Shown piece by piece: positions 42,642 through 51,077 of a stretch of DNA of 64,000 nt. The notes beneath the pieces were generated by a model. It had not been told where the DNA came from. It was given only the letters and a program-made list of their open reading frames with translations, and ran no database searches. Source of the DNA: Streptomyces sp. NRRL B-1347 (GTDB lineage Bacteria > Actinomycetota > Actinomycetes > Streptomycetales > Streptomycetaceae). Made by a program: the position numbers and the translations under genes. The stretch's first letter is position 1, and every line of letters starts with the position of its first letter. The stretch covers positions 62,001-126,000 of the forward strand of contig NZ_JOJM01000003.1 of NCBI RefSeq assembly GCF_000720325.1, in the 5' to 3' direction.

Positions 42642-45206
42642 TCACGCCTCCGCGACGGCTTCCAGCGGGCTCAGGGCGGCCGCGCGGCGGGCCGGGGCGG
42701 TGGCCGCGAGCGCGCCGGTCGTCAGGGACAGCAGGCAGACGAGGAGCAGCGTCCCCCACGGCAGCCGCAAGGAGTACTGCTCCAGGGCGCCGTTGGCGAG
42801 TGAGCCGACCGCCCAGGCGGCGAACAGGCCGCCCGCGAGGCCGAGTGCGGTGCCGAACGCGGCGACGGTCACCGCCTCGACGCGGATCATCCGCCGGACC
42901 CCCGCGCGGTCCATGCCGAGGGCACGCAGCGCGCCGATCTCGCGGGTGCGTTCGGTGACCGACATGGCCAGGGTGTTCACGATGCCGAGCGCGCCGATGA
43001 CGACGCCGATGGCCAGCATTCCGTACATCACGTCCAGCAGGTCGGCCATGGTGCCCGCGGCCTCGTGGACGAGTTGCCGCCGGTCGTGCACCGTGACGAG
43101 CGGGCTGTTGCCCACGGCGGTGCGCAGGCGCTGCTCGGTGGTCTTGGAGACCGTGCCGCCGTCGGTGCGGACGAGGATCCGCTGGACGGAGCCGGGGACG
43201 AGGCTGTGCCGTGCCACCTCGGCGCGGGCGCCGAGCGCGTCGCGGGCGACGGGGTTGTCCCGGTAGACACCCGCGACGGTGTACCGCTTGACCTGCTGGC
43301 TCTGCCCCATGCGGACGGCGAGCCGGCTGCCCGCTTTCACCCCCTGCTCCCGGGCGAGGGTGGCGGAGACGGCGATCCGGCCGGGGCCGAGGTCCTTGCC
43401 GGAGCCGCTGACGAACCGGAGCTTCATGACGGCGTTCACGGTGCGCGGGTCGACGCCGGAGATCTCCCGGACACCGCCGCCGACGAACAGGGTCGAGTCC
43501 GTCACGGCGGACGCGGTCCGCACCCCGGGCGCCTCGGCCACGCGCCGTACGGCGGCCGGGTCGATGCCGGTCGTGGAGGTGCGGGAGCCGACCACGTAGT
43601 CGGCGCCGAGCCCGGCCGCGGCCTGCCGGTCGAGGGCCTGGCCGGTGGAGTGGGCGACGGTGGCGAGCCCGGCGACCAGCGCGGTGCTGACCATCAGCGT
43701 CGCGGCGGTGGCCGCGGTGCGCCGCGGGTCGCGCAGCGCGTTCTCCCGCGCGAGCGTGCCGATGACGCCGAGGCGGCCGGTGAGCCGTCCGGCGAGGCGG
43801 ATCACGGGCGCGGCGAGCAGCGGCGCGAGGGCGGTCAGGCCGACGCCGAGGAGGGCGCAGCCGAGCAGCGCGCTCCGCAGGTTGTCCTCCGACGCGTCCT
43901 GCGCTCCCGTGAGCGACACCAGCCAAGCGGCGCCGAGGACGATGAGCACGAGGCCCGCCACGCCCCGGGTCCGGGACCGGGCGGCGGACGGCGGCTGTTC
44001 GGCCGAGCGCAGCGCCTCGATCGGCGCGACCCTCGCCGCCCTGCGGGACGGCAGCCACGCGGCGAGCACGGTGACGCCGACGCCCAGGCCGAGCGCCGCG
44101 ACGACGGCGTCCGGGCCGATCACCAGCGGGCCGTGCGGCAGCCGGTCCCCGCCGGTGGCGAGGACGGCGGGCAGCAGCGAGGCGACGCCGAGGCCGAGCA
44201 GGAAGCCGGCCGCGGACGCGACGAGGCCGACCAGGAGCGCCTCCAGGAGGACGGAGCGGGCCACTTGGCGGCGCGAGGCGCCGATCGCCCGCAGCAGGGC
44301 GATCTCCCGGGTGCGCCGCGCCACGAGCATGGTGAAGGTGTTGACGACGAGGAACGAGCCGACGAACAGGGAGACTCCGGCAAGAACCAGCGGAAGTTTC
44401 GCGTAGCCCCGGGTCAGGGTGTCGACGAGGACGGCCTGCTGGTCGGCCCGGGCGGTGCCGGTGACGGCCTCGGCGCGGTCCGCGGGAAGTACGTCGCCGA
44501 CGCGCCGGGCGAGGTCGGGCGCGGCGGTGCCGGGCGCGGCCGACAGGTCGATGCCGGTGTAGTGGCCCGGGGACGCGAACAGCCTCTGGGCGGTGGCCTT
44601 GTCGAACAGGGCGAGGGTGCCGCCCGCGGTGACCCGGGTGTCGTCGGTGGTGACGATGCCGACGAGCCGCTTGGCCATGACGGGCCCGTCGGTGGCCAGG
44701 GTGACCGTGTCGCCGACGCGGAGGTGTCCGGCGTCGGCGGTGCCGCGGTCGACGGCGAGTTCACCGCTGTTCCTGGGGGCGCGGCCTTCGGCCAGGGGGT
44801 GGCGGCTGTCCTTGCCGTCCGCGCCGGGCAGGTAGGCGGCGCCCAGGTTCGCCCAGGCCTTTCCGGCCCGCAGGGGGGTGCCGTCCGCCGCGTTCAGGGT
44901 GGCGGAGCCGTCGGCGGCCGGGCGCACCGCGGCGACACCGGGTACGCCCGCCAGTCTGCGCGCGAGGGCGTCGTCGAGCGCGGTGGCGTCGCGGTGCGCG
45001 GCGGCCCGGGACGGGTCGGTCTTCGGGGTCACGGTGACCGCGATGCCCGCGAAGTCCTTCGACGCGGCGGCACGGTGGGCGGCGGCGGTGGAGTCCGCGA
45101 AGACGAGGGCGCCGCTGACGAAGGCGACGCTCAGGCAGACCGCGAGGACGGTCATGAGCTGACGGGCCTTGTGCGCCAGGATGCCGCGCAGGGCTGTTCT
45201 CAACAT
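42642..45206 (-). CDS. FtsX-type ABC transporter permease (MacB-like, two FtsX modules)
   Basis: The 854-residue permease has an N-terminal TM segment (KARQLMTVLAVCLSVAFVSG), a MacB-PCD-like extracytoplasmic domain, a first FtsX module (LVLAGVSLFVGSFLVVNTFT with LVARRTREIALLRAIGASRR, then GLVASAAGFLLGLGVASLL), a second extracytoplasmic domain and a second module (MYGMLAIGVVIGALGIVNTL, VTERTREIGALRALGMD) near the C-terminus. It pairs with the ATPase gene 129 bp upstream. Such transporters in actinobacteria export or expel peptide antibiotics. The ATG at 45204-45206 follows a GGAAG site. Confidence 0.9.
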   Translation of the reverse strand: MLRTALRGILAHKARQLMTVLAVCLSVAFVSGALVFADSTAAAHRAAASKDFAGIAVTVTPKTDPSRAAAHRDATALDDALARRLAGVPGVAAVRPAADGSATLNAADGTPLRAGKAWANLGAAYLPGADGKDSRHPLAEGRAPRNSGELAVDRGTADAGHLRVGDTVTLATDGPVMAKRLVGIVTTDDTRVTAGGTLALFDKATAQRLFASPGHYTGIDLSAAPGTAAPDLARRVGDVLPADRAEAVTGTARADQQAVLVDTLTRGYAKLPLVLAGVSLFVGSFLVVNTFTMLVARRTREIALLRAIGASRRQVARSVLLEALLVGLVASAAGFLLGLGVASLLPAVLATGGDRLPHGPLVIGPDAVVAALGLGVGVTVLAAWLPSRRAARVAPIEALRSAEQPPSAARSRTRGVAGLVLIVLGAAWLVSLTGAQDASEDNLRSALLGCALLGVGLTALAPLLAAPVIRLAGRLTGRLGVIGTLARENALRDPRRTAATAATLMVSTALVAGLATVAHSTGQALDRQAAAGLGADYVVGSRTSTTGIDPAAVRRVAEAPGVRTASAVTDSTLFVGGGVREISGVDPRTVNAVMKLRFVSGSGKDLGPGRIAVSATLAREQGVKAGSRLAVRMGQSQQVKRYTVAGVYRDNPVARDALGARAEVARHSLVPGSVQRILVRTDGGTVSKTTEQRLRTAVGNSPLVTVHDRRQLVHEAAGTMADLLDVMYGMLAIGVVIGALGIVNTLAMSVTERTREIGALRALGMDRAGVRRMIRVEAVTVAAFGTALGLAGGLFAAWAVGSLANGALEQYSLRLPWGTLLLVCLLSLTTGALAATAPARRAAALSPLEAVAEA

Positions 45207-45226
45207 GGGTGACTTCCGGAGGGCGT

Positions 45227-45309
45227 GCGCTCGACGGCTGCGAGCGGGAGGCGTGAGCTCGACGGCCGCGAGCGGGAGGCGTGGGTCCAGCGGCCGCGAG
45301 CGGAGGGCG
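45227..45309. repeat. Three 28-bp tandem repeats between ATPase and permease genes
   Basis: The units at 45227-45254, 45255-45282 and 45283-45309 share the core GACGGCCGCGAGCGGGAGGC, with 3-6 differences per unit. They occupy most of the 129-bp gap between the two ABC transporter genes. They may be a transcript-structure element that changes the ratio of ATPase to permease, or a recent expansion of non-coding DNA. Confidence 0.65.
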
Positions 45310-45335
45310 GGTTCGGTCCTGGGGGCGGGGCCGGG

Positions 45336-46124
45336 TCAGCCGGTGCGGGCGGCGCCGTCGCCGGACGTGCGCAGCATCAGGTCCATGACCCGGTCCGGTG
45401 TCGGCCGGGTCATCTCGTCGACCAGGCGGCCGTCGGCGAGGAAGACCACGCGGTCGGCGAAGCCCGCGGCGACGGGGTCGTGGGTGACCATGACCACGGT
45501 CTGGCCGAGGTCGCGCACCGAGTCGCGCAGGAAGCCGAGGACCTCGGCCCCGGCGCGGGAGTCGAGGTTGCCGGTGGGCTCGTCGGCGAAGACGACCGCG
45601 GGCCGCGAGACCAGGGCGCGGGCGACCGCGACGCGCTGCTGCTGCCCGCCGGACAGCTGGGCGGGCCGGTGGTCGAGGCGCTGGGAGAGGCCGACCATGG
45701 AGACGACGCGGTCGAGCCACTGCCGGTCGGGGCGGCGTCCCGCGATGCTCAGCGGCAGCGTGATGTTCTCCAGGGCGGTCAGCGTCGGCAGCAGGTTGAA
45801 CGCCTGGAAGACGAAGCCGATCCGGTCGCGCCGCAGCTGGGTCAGGCGGCGGTCGTCCAGCGTGCCCAGTTCGGTGGTGCCGACGCGCACGGAGCCGGAG
45901 GTGGGCGTGTCGAGCCCGGCGGCGCAGTGCAGCAGGGTGGACTTGCCGCAGCCGGAGGGCCCCATGATCGCGGTGAACTCGCCCTCGCGGAAGGCGACGC
46001 TGACCCGGTCGAGGGCGACGACCCGGGTGTCGCCGCGGCCGTGGACCTTCGACAGGTCGGTGGTGGCGGCCGCGATCCCCGGCGTCGGGCGGGGCACGTA
46101 CGGGGCAAGGGCGTCGGCGGTCAA
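45336..46124 (-). CDS. ABC transporter ATPase (MacB/LolD family)
   Basis: The 262-residue ATPase has Walker A MGPSGCGKSTLLHCAAG near residue 52, Q-loop VFQAFNLLPTLTALEN near 96, signature LSGGQQQRVAVARALVSRP near 153, Walker B VVFADEPTGNLDSRAG near 173 and the switch histidine in VVMVTHDPVAA near 207. The TGNLDS motif is typical of the LolD/MacB class that partners FtsX permeases. A GAAGAGGAG site lies six bases before a TTG at 46122-46124, which I take as the start; an in-frame GTG at 46155-46157 has no such site. Three TGTATCGG repeats lie upstream. Confidence 0.9.
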   Translation of the reverse strand: MTADALAPYVPRPTPGIAAATTDLSKVHGRGDTRVVALDRVSVAFREGEFTAIMGPSGCGKSTLLHCAAGLDTPTSGSVRVGTTELGTLDDRRLTQLRRDRIGFVFQAFNLLPTLTALENITLPLSIAGRRPDRQWLDRVVSMVGLSQRLDHRPAQLSGGQQQRVAVARALVSRPAVVFADEPTGNLDSRAGAEVLGFLRDSVRDLGQTVVMVTHDPVAAGFADRVVFLADGRLVDEMTRPTPDRVMDLMLRTSGDGAARTG

Positions 46125-46177
46125 CGGGGGCTCCTCTTCGGGTGCGGGCGGGTGCACTTCGAAGGGTGTCCGGGGGA

Positions 46178-46229
46178 TGTATCGGGGCCTGGGCCGGCGT
46201 GTATCGGCGCTCGCTTCGGTGTGTATCGG
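46178..46229. promoter_or_regulatory. Three perfect TGTATCGG repeats with 22-bp period, response-regulator box candidate
   Basis: TGTATCGG occurs at 46178-46185, 46200-46207 and 46222-46229, exactly 22 bp apart (two helical turns). OmpR/PhoB-family regulators bind direct repeats on one DNA face. The site lies upstream of the ABC transporter ATPase gene and next to a two-component system, so the adjacent response regulator is the natural candidate. The flanking bases of the first two repeats are also partly conserved. Confidence 0.65.
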
Positions 46230-46253
46230 TTGTGCAGGGGCCGGTCGCGGCGG

Positions 46254-47525
46254 TCAGTCCGGCAGGCGCAGGGTCGCGACGGCGCCGCCGTCCGGGGCGT
46301 TGTCCAGGCGCAGTTCGGCGCCGAGGAGGCGGGCCTGTCCCAGGGCGATGGTCAGGCCGAGGCCGTGGCCCGAGCCGCGCTCGGCGGCGCCCGTGTGGAA
46401 GCGGCGCGGCCCGTGGCGCAGCACGTCGTCGGGGAAGCCGGGGCCGTGGTCGCGGACGACGACCGTGCGGCCCTCGACGGTGACGCGCACGGGGGTGGCC
46501 CCGTGGCGGTGGGCGTTGCTGACGAGGTTGCCGACGATGCGCTCCAGACGGCGGGGGTCGGTCTCCACGGTCGGGTCGCCCGCCGTGCCGCGGGCGTCGG
46601 CTCCGGTGACGTTTGTGACCTCGGTGGCGAAGCCGGTGCGCGTCACGGCCTCGGCGACGACGGCGCCGAGCGGCACCCGGGCGTGGACGGGCCGTTCGGC
46701 CCCGGCGTCGAGGCGGGAGATCTCCAGGAGGTCCTCGACCAGGCCGCGCAGATCGCGTACGCGGGCCCGGAGCAGGTCCTCCGTCTCGCCCGGCGGCAGC
46801 AGGTCGGCGGCGGCCAGGAGGCCGCCGACGGGGGTGCGCAGCTCGTGGGCCACGTCCGCGGTGAACTGCCGCTCGGTGCGCAGGCGGCTGCCGAGGGAGT
46901 CGGCCATGCGGTCGACGGTGGCGGCGATCTCGGCCACCTCGTCGCGGCCCTCGGTGGGTCCGGTGCGCGCGTCGAGGTCCCCGGCCGAGATGCGGCCCGC
47001 GGTCTCGGACACCCGCCGCAGCCGGCGGGCGAGCAGCCCGGCGCCGTAGACCGCGAGGGGCGCGGCCGCCGCGAGCGCGATCAGGGAGGCGAACGTCATG
47101 GTGACGTCGAGCCGCCGCAGGGTGTGGAGCTCCGGGCTCATGTTGATCCGCACGGCGAGCACCGGGCTGCCCGGTCCCGCCGTGCGCTGGGCGGCCCAGA
47201 CGCTCGGGCCCAGGTTGCCCTCGACGCTGCCGTCGCGGGCGGTGTGCCGGTCGCCGTCGGCCGGGTGGCGCAGGGGCGCGGGCAGCCCGGCGGGGTCGAG
47301 CTCGGCGCCGTCCGCGAGGGTGCCGGTGCGCCGGTAGACGTCCATGGCCGAGTAGACCGTGTTGAGGGCCCGCGCGTCGGCCCGGTCGCGGATGTCCCGC
47401 TCGGTCCACACGTGGACGAGTACGCCCACCGCGGCCACGACCAGGCAGGCGGTGGCGGCGGCCAGGGCGGCGATCTTCCAGCGCAGGGAGGTGCGGCCCC
47501 GCCGGGGCCGGAGGCGCGGACGCAC
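46254..47525 (-). CDS. Sensor histidine kinase
   Basis: The 423-residue protein has an N-terminal TM helix (WKIAALAAATACLVVAAVGV), an extracytoplasmic sensor domain of about 100 residues, a second TM (LIALAAAAPLAVYGAGLL), a HAMP domain (RRVSETAGRISAGDLDARTG), the phosphoacceptor His227 in FTADVAHELRTPVGG, and an HATPase with the N-box NLVSNAHRHG near 345 and G-boxes DHGPGFP and GSGHGLGLTIA. The GTG start lies two bases after the response regulator stop. Layout and position beside an ABC exporter suggest sensing of a peptide antibiotic or cell-envelope stress, as in CseC-like systems. Confidence 0.95.
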   Translation of the reverse strand: MRPRLRPRRGRTSLRWKIAALAAATACLVVAAVGVLVHVWTERDIRDRADARALNTVYSAMDVYRRTGTLADGAELDPAGLPAPLRHPADGDRHTARDGSVEGNLGPSVWAAQRTAGPGSPVLAVRINMSPELHTLRRLDVTMTFASLIALAAAAPLAVYGAGLLARRLRRVSETAGRISAGDLDARTGPTEGRDEVAEIAATVDRMADSLGSRLRTERQFTADVAHELRTPVGGLLAAADLLPPGETEDLLRARVRDLRGLVEDLLEISRLDAGAERPVHARVPLGAVVAEAVTRTGFATEVTNVTGADARGTAGDPTVETDPRRLERIVGNLVSNAHRHGATPVRVTVEGRTVVVRDHGPGFPDDVLRHGPRRFHTGAAERGSGHGLGLTIALGQARLLGAELRLDNAPDGGAVATLRLPD

Positions 47526-47527
47526 GG

Positions 47528-48406
47528 TCAGCGCCGGAGCTTGTAGCCGAAGCCGCGGACTGTCTCGATGCGGTCCCGGCCCAGCTTCCTGCGCAGCCGC
47601 TGCACGCACAGGTCCACGACCCGGCTGTCGCCGTCCCAGCCGTACTCCCACACGTCCCGCAGCAGGGTGTGCCGCTCCAGGACGACGCCCGGGCGCGCGG
47701 CGAACTCCAGGAGCAGCTTCAGTTCGGTCGGGGTGAGCGCCACCGGACGCCCGGCGACGGACACCTCCATGCCCTCGGTGTCGATGGTCAGGTCGCCGAA
47801 CACCAGCGCCCGCCCCTGCGACGACGGCGCTTCGGCCGCGGTGCTCCCGGGTCCCGGGACGGGCGCGTAGGTCGCCCGCCGCAGCAGCGAGCGGATGCGG
47901 GCGACGAGTACGTACGTGTCCACGGGCTTGACCACGTAGTCGTCCGCCCCGGCCTCCAATCCGGCGACGACGTCGAGTCCGTCGCCGCGGGCGGACATCA
48001 TCAGGACGGGCACCAGGCTGGTCTCGCGGACCCTGCGGCACAGGCCGATCCCGTCGAGGCCGGGCAGCAGCACGTCCAGGATCAGCAGGTCGAAGCTCTC
48101 GTCGCGGAAGAGTTCGAGACCGGTGAGGCCGTCGGCCGCGACCCTCACCCCGTAGCCGTAGCGCTCCAGGGCGACGGCGAAGGACCGGCGCATCAGGTCG
48201 TCGTCCTCCACGAGCAGCACGCGGACAGCGGGCGGAGCGGCACCGGCCGGGGCGGACGAGGACACGGGCGGCTGGCTCCTGTTCGTGGGCGGGGGGGGCG
48301 ACGGCGGTCCCGGCCGCGTCTGCCTGCCGGTGACCTGAAAGGAACGATACGGCAGACACCGGGCACGGCGACCGCGCCGCAGCGGCCCGCACAGCACCCC
48401 GCCCAT
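47528..48406 (-). CDS. OmpR-family response regulator (CseB-like) with N-terminal extension
   Basis: The regulator has a receiver domain (VRVLLVEDDDLMRRSFAVAL, phosphoacceptor Asp111 in LILDVLLPGLDGIGLC, VLMMSARGD, the ADDYVVKPVDTYVLVARIRS loop) and a winged-helix output domain (VALTPTELKLLLEFAARPGV, RVVDLCVQRLRRKLG). The receiver begins only at about residue 61. An ATG at 48404-48406 has a very strong AAGGAGGAG site, giving 292 residues with a Pro/Arg-rich extension; an in-frame GTG at 48263-48265 with an AGGAG site would give 245 residues, the usual length. A run of eight C residues (on the coding strand) at about 48290 lies in the extension. Confidence 0.9.
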   Translation of the reverse strand: MGGVLCGPLRRGRRARCLPYRSFQVTGRQTRPGPPSPPPPTNRSQPPVSSSAPAGAAPPAVRVLLVEDDDLMRRSFAVALERYGYGVRVAADGLTGLELFRDESFDLLILDVLLPGLDGIGLCRRVRETSLVPVLMMSARGDGLDVVAGLEAGADDYVVKPVDTYVLVARIRSLLRRATYAPVPGPGSTAAEAPSSQGRALVFGDLTIDTEGMEVSVAGRPVALTPTELKLLLEFAARPGVVLERHTLLRDVWEYGWDGDSRVVDLCVQRLRRKLGRDRIETVRGFGYKLRR

Positions 48407-48641
48407 AGCTGCTCCTCCTTACGAATCCGCAGGTCAGGACCGCCGGAACCGGCTCTTGTCGGGCCCTGTTCCGCGCCCGGATTCGATGGGCGATCAAGCG
48501 CTCCCTGATACCTGGCGGATACAGAGCCGGGCGCCCGGATCCCGCCCGCGTGATCACCGTAGGATCGCCGTGAGCGGGCCGGCCTCGCGCCGGCGGTGCG
48601 TCCGGGCGAGGGGCACGGCGGTCGACACCTGCGGAGGCACG
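48407..48641. other. Intergenic region between divergent response regulator and ECF41 genes
   Basis: The 235-bp region holds the two divergent promoters. A strong Shine-Dalgarno (AAGGAGGAG on the minus strand) abuts its left end. No dyad or clear -10/-35 pair stands out. Confidence 0.45.
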
Positions 48642-49556
48642 ATGGACGAGCGCCGGGCGCTCACCTACGACTCGCTGGACGAGGCGGCGGACGCGTTCCA
48701 GCGGCTGCGGCCCCGCCTCTTCGGCATCGCGTATCGCGTCCTGGGCAGCGTGTCCGAGGCCGAGGACGTGGTCCAGGACGTGTGGGTGCGCTGGCAGGGC
48801 GCCGACCGGGGCATCGTCCTCGACGCCGGGGCGTTCCTCGCGAAGATCACCACACGGCTCGCGATCAACGTGGCCCAGTCGGCGCGGATGCGCCGCGAGG
48901 CCTATGTGGGGCCCTGGCTGCCGGAGCCCGTGGACACCAGCGTGGACCCGCAGCTCGGCGCGGAGCGCGGCGAGGCCGTCGAACTGGCGGTGCTGCTGGT
49001 CCTGCAGAAGCTCAACCCCGTGGAGCGGGCGGCCTATGTGCTGCGGGAGGCGTTCGACTACGCGTACGACGACATCGCGGGCATGCTGCGGCTCAGCCAG
49101 GCCAATACGCGGCAGGTCGTCAGCCGGGCGCGCAAGCACCTGGCCGCCGAACGCCGCGAGCCCGTCGAGGCGGCGCAGCACCGGCGGCTGCTCGAAGCCT
49201 TCGTCGCCGCCGCGCGCGACGGTGACGTCGCCGCCCTGGAGGACGTCCTGTCGGCCGACGTCGTCTCCTACTCGGACGGCAACGGCATGCGGGGCGTGGC
49301 ACGGCTCGAAGTCGTGGGTGCCGCGCGCGTGGCGCGGATGAGCGTCTTCGCCAAGAAGTACTTCCCCCGGGCCGAGTACGTCCTGGCCGAGGCCAACGGC
49401 CTGCCCAGTCTGCTGCTCGTCCAGGACGCGGCCGCCGTGGCCCTGATGAGCGTCACGGTGGGCCCGGACGGAATCGACGGGCTCTACTGGATCCTGGCGC
49501 CCGACAAGCTGCGGGCGTACGAGCGGTCGGCACGCGCGCGCACCAGCCGGCCGTAG
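48642..49556 (+). CDS. ECF41-type sigma factor with SnoaL-like C-terminal domain
   Basis: The 304-residue protein has region 2 (FQRLRPRLFGIAYRVLGSVS, EAEDVVQDVWVRWQGA) and region 4 (LNPVERAAYVLREAFDYAYD, MLRLSQANTRQVVSRARKH), followed by a SnoaL/NTF2-like domain of about 100 residues (AFVAAARDGDVAALEDVLSA to the end). That extra domain defines ECF41/SigJ factors and modulates their activity in place of an anti-sigma factor. The typical neighbours of ECF41 genes (carboxymuconolactone decarboxylase, oxidoreductase, epimerase) are present next to it. GGAGGCACG precedes the ATG at 48642. Confidence 0.95.
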   Translation: MDERRALTYDSLDEAADAFQRLRPRLFGIAYRVLGSVSEAEDVVQDVWVRWQGADRGIVLDAGAFLAKITTRLAINVAQSARMRREAYVGPWLPEPVDTSVDPQLGAERGEAVELAVLLVLQKLNPVERAAYVLREAFDYAYDDIAGMLRLSQANTRQVVSRARKHLAAERREPVEAAQHRRLLEAFVAAARDGDVAALEDVLSADVVSYSDGNGMRGVARLEVVGAARVARMSVFAKKYFPRAEYVLAEANGLPSLLLVQDAAAVALMSVTVGPDGIDGLYWILAPDKLRAYERSARARTSRP

Positions 49557-49581
49557 CTCCCGGGGGCGGAACTCGCGGCGA

Positions 49582-50322
49582 TCAGTTCCGCCGGAGCCAG
49601 TCCGCGTAGCGGGTGGCGGCGGTGGGCACCGTGTCGTCGCCGGTGAGCACCCCGTCGGGGAAGCCCGCGAACAAGCTGGCGGTCTCGTCGGTGACGACCG
49701 AGCGGCCGTCGGGCTTCGCCGCCAGGGTGAGTTCACCGAGCCGGTCGAGGCGGTGGACCTCGGGGCCCGCGATGTCGCGCACGCCGTTCGACGGCGCGCC
49801 CTGCGCCGCGTCGGCCACGGCCGCGGCGACGTCGGCGGAGGCGATCGGGCGCAGCCGGAGCGAGGGCAGGCGCACGGCGCCGCCCTGGGTGGACATGTCA
49901 AGGACCGGGCCGACGAACTCGAAGAACTGGGTGGCGCGCACGATGCTGTACGGCACGCCACTGGCGCGCACGGCTTCCTCCTGGGCGACCTTGGCCCGGT
50001 AGTAGCCGTAGTCGGGCACCTGGTCGACGCCGACGATGGAGAGCGTGACGTGGTGGCGGACGCCCGCGTCGCGCTCCGCGGCGGACACGTTCCGCGCCGC
50101 GCGTGTGAAGAAGTCGAGGGCCGCCTCGGCCTCGAAGGACGGGGAGTTCGACACGTCCACGACCACGTCCGCGCCCTTGAGCGCCGGGGCCAGGCCGTCG
50201 CCGGTCAGGGTGTCGACGCCCGTGGAGGGGGCGGCCGCCACGACCTCGTGAGCACGGTCGCGCAGCAGCGTGACCACCTGGGAACCGATGAGTCCCGTAC
50301 CGCCGATGACCACGATCTTCAT
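49582..50322 (-). CDS. NAD(P)-binding NmrA/atypical SDR protein
   Basis: The 246-residue protein has the N-terminal nucleotide-binding motif VVIGGTGLIGSQVV (GxxGxxG) and segments such as GVRHHVTLSIVGVDQVPDYG and GYYRAKVAQEEAVRASGVPY near 110-140. The atypical/NmrA group uses NAD(P) without always being catalytically active. It is convergent with the ECF41 gene and divergent from the CMD gene, and fits the epimerase/oxidoreductase partner of ECF41 systems. The ATG at 50320-50322 has a GGAG site. A TGTCACA -35-like site lies 115 bp upstream. Confidence 0.9.
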   Translation of the reverse strand: MKIVVIGGTGLIGSQVVTLLRDRAHEVVAAAPSTGVDTLTGDGLAPALKGADVVVDVSNSPSFEAEAALDFFTRAARNVSAAERDAGVRHHVTLSIVGVDQVPDYGYYRAKVAQEEAVRASGVPYSIVRATQFFEFVGPVLDMSTQGGAVRLPSLRLRPIASADVAAAVADAAQGAPSNGVRDIAGPEVHRLDRLGELTLAAKPDGRSVVTDETASLFAGFPDGVLTGDDTVPTAATRYADWLRRN

Positions 50323-50416
50323 CACTGTCTCCGTTCGCTGTGTTCGGCTCGCACGGGTCCGGCGGAGTGCGGGCTCCATCCCGTCGGACCCGGTGCGCCA
50401 GGGCGCACACCAACAA

Positions 50417-50443
50417 GACACGGCAGCGGCCGGATCTGTGACA
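50417..50443 (-). promoter_or_regulatory. ECF41-like promoter candidate for the NmrA gene
   Basis: On the minus strand TGTCACA (50437-50443) is followed 16 bp later by TGTC (50417-50420). ECF41 promoters are reported to have a TGTCACA -35 and a short CGTC-type -10. The -10 match is imperfect, but the -35 is exact and the position upstream of the NmrA gene is right. Confidence 0.5.
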
Positions 50444-50520
50444 GCCGCGCAGGACGGCCGCCGGAATTCCGGCGGCTTCCCGAGTCTGTCAGGCGGTGAG
50501 ACGGCCGTCACACGCACGGA

Positions 50521-50548
50521 TGTCACAGACCGCGGGGGCCGTCTCGTC
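50521..50548 (+). promoter_or_regulatory. ECF41-like promoter candidate for the CMD gene
   Basis: TGTCACA (50521-50527) and CGTC (50545-50548) are 17 bp apart, matching the ECF41 consensus exactly in both boxes. The CMD start codon is 40 bp downstream of the -10. This links the sigma factor at 48642 with its usual target. Confidence 0.65.
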
Positions 50549-50587
50549 CAAGGGTGTGGAAGCGCACCAACGACACAGGAGCCCACG

Positions 50588-51061
50588 ATGACCGCTCGCC
50601 TGAACTTCTTCACCAACGCCGTCGCGACCAAGTTCGCCCGGCACCTCGTCGCGGCGGACAGGACCCTCGCGGAGTCGGGCCTCCCCGCCGCCACTCAGGA
50701 GCTGGTGAAGCTCCGCGTCAGCCAGATCAACGGCTGCGGCTTCTGCGTCGACATGCACGCCAAGGACGCCGCGCACGCCGGGGAGACCTCGACGCGCCTG
50801 AACCTGGTGGCGGTGTGGCGCGAGGCGACGGTGTTCACCGAGGCCGAGCGGGCCGCCCTGGAGCTCGCGGAGCAGGGCACCCGCATCGCCGACGCGGCCG
50901 GCGGGGTCACCGACGAGGTCTGGGCGAACGCCGCCAAGCACTACGACGAGGACCAGCTCGCGGCCCTGGTGTGCGCCATCGCGCTCATCAACGCCTTCAA
51001 CCGGGGGAACGTCATCGTCCAGCAGCCCGCCGGCGGCTACGAGCCCGGCCAGCTGCACTGA
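50588..51061 (+). CDS. Carboxymuconolactone decarboxylase/AhpD-like protein
   Basis: The 157-residue helical protein carries the CGFCVDMHAKDA motif (CxxC...H) near residue 50, the redox-active or proton-relay site of AhpD-type proteins, plus LRVSQINGCG and LVAVWREATVFTEAERAALE. Such proteins reduce peroxides or organic hydroperoxides or, in catabolic relatives, decarboxylate carboxymuconolactone. As the direct companion of an ECF41 sigma factor it is most likely an oxidative-stress type. An AGGAG site precedes the ATG at 50588. Confidence 0.9.
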   Translation: MTARLNFFTNAVATKFARHLVAADRTLAESGLPAATQELVKLRVSQINGCGFCVDMHAKDAAHAGETSTRLNLVAVWREATVFTEAERAALELAEQGTRIADAAGGVTDEVWANAAKHYDEDQLAALVCAIALINAFNRGNVIVQQPAGGYEPGQLH

Positions 51062-51077
51062 GGCGGGTGACGCACGC

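Noticed and set aside
45227..45309. CRISPR-like array
   Set aside because: There are no spacers: the three units directly abut, lie between two ABC genes, and have no cas genes nearby.
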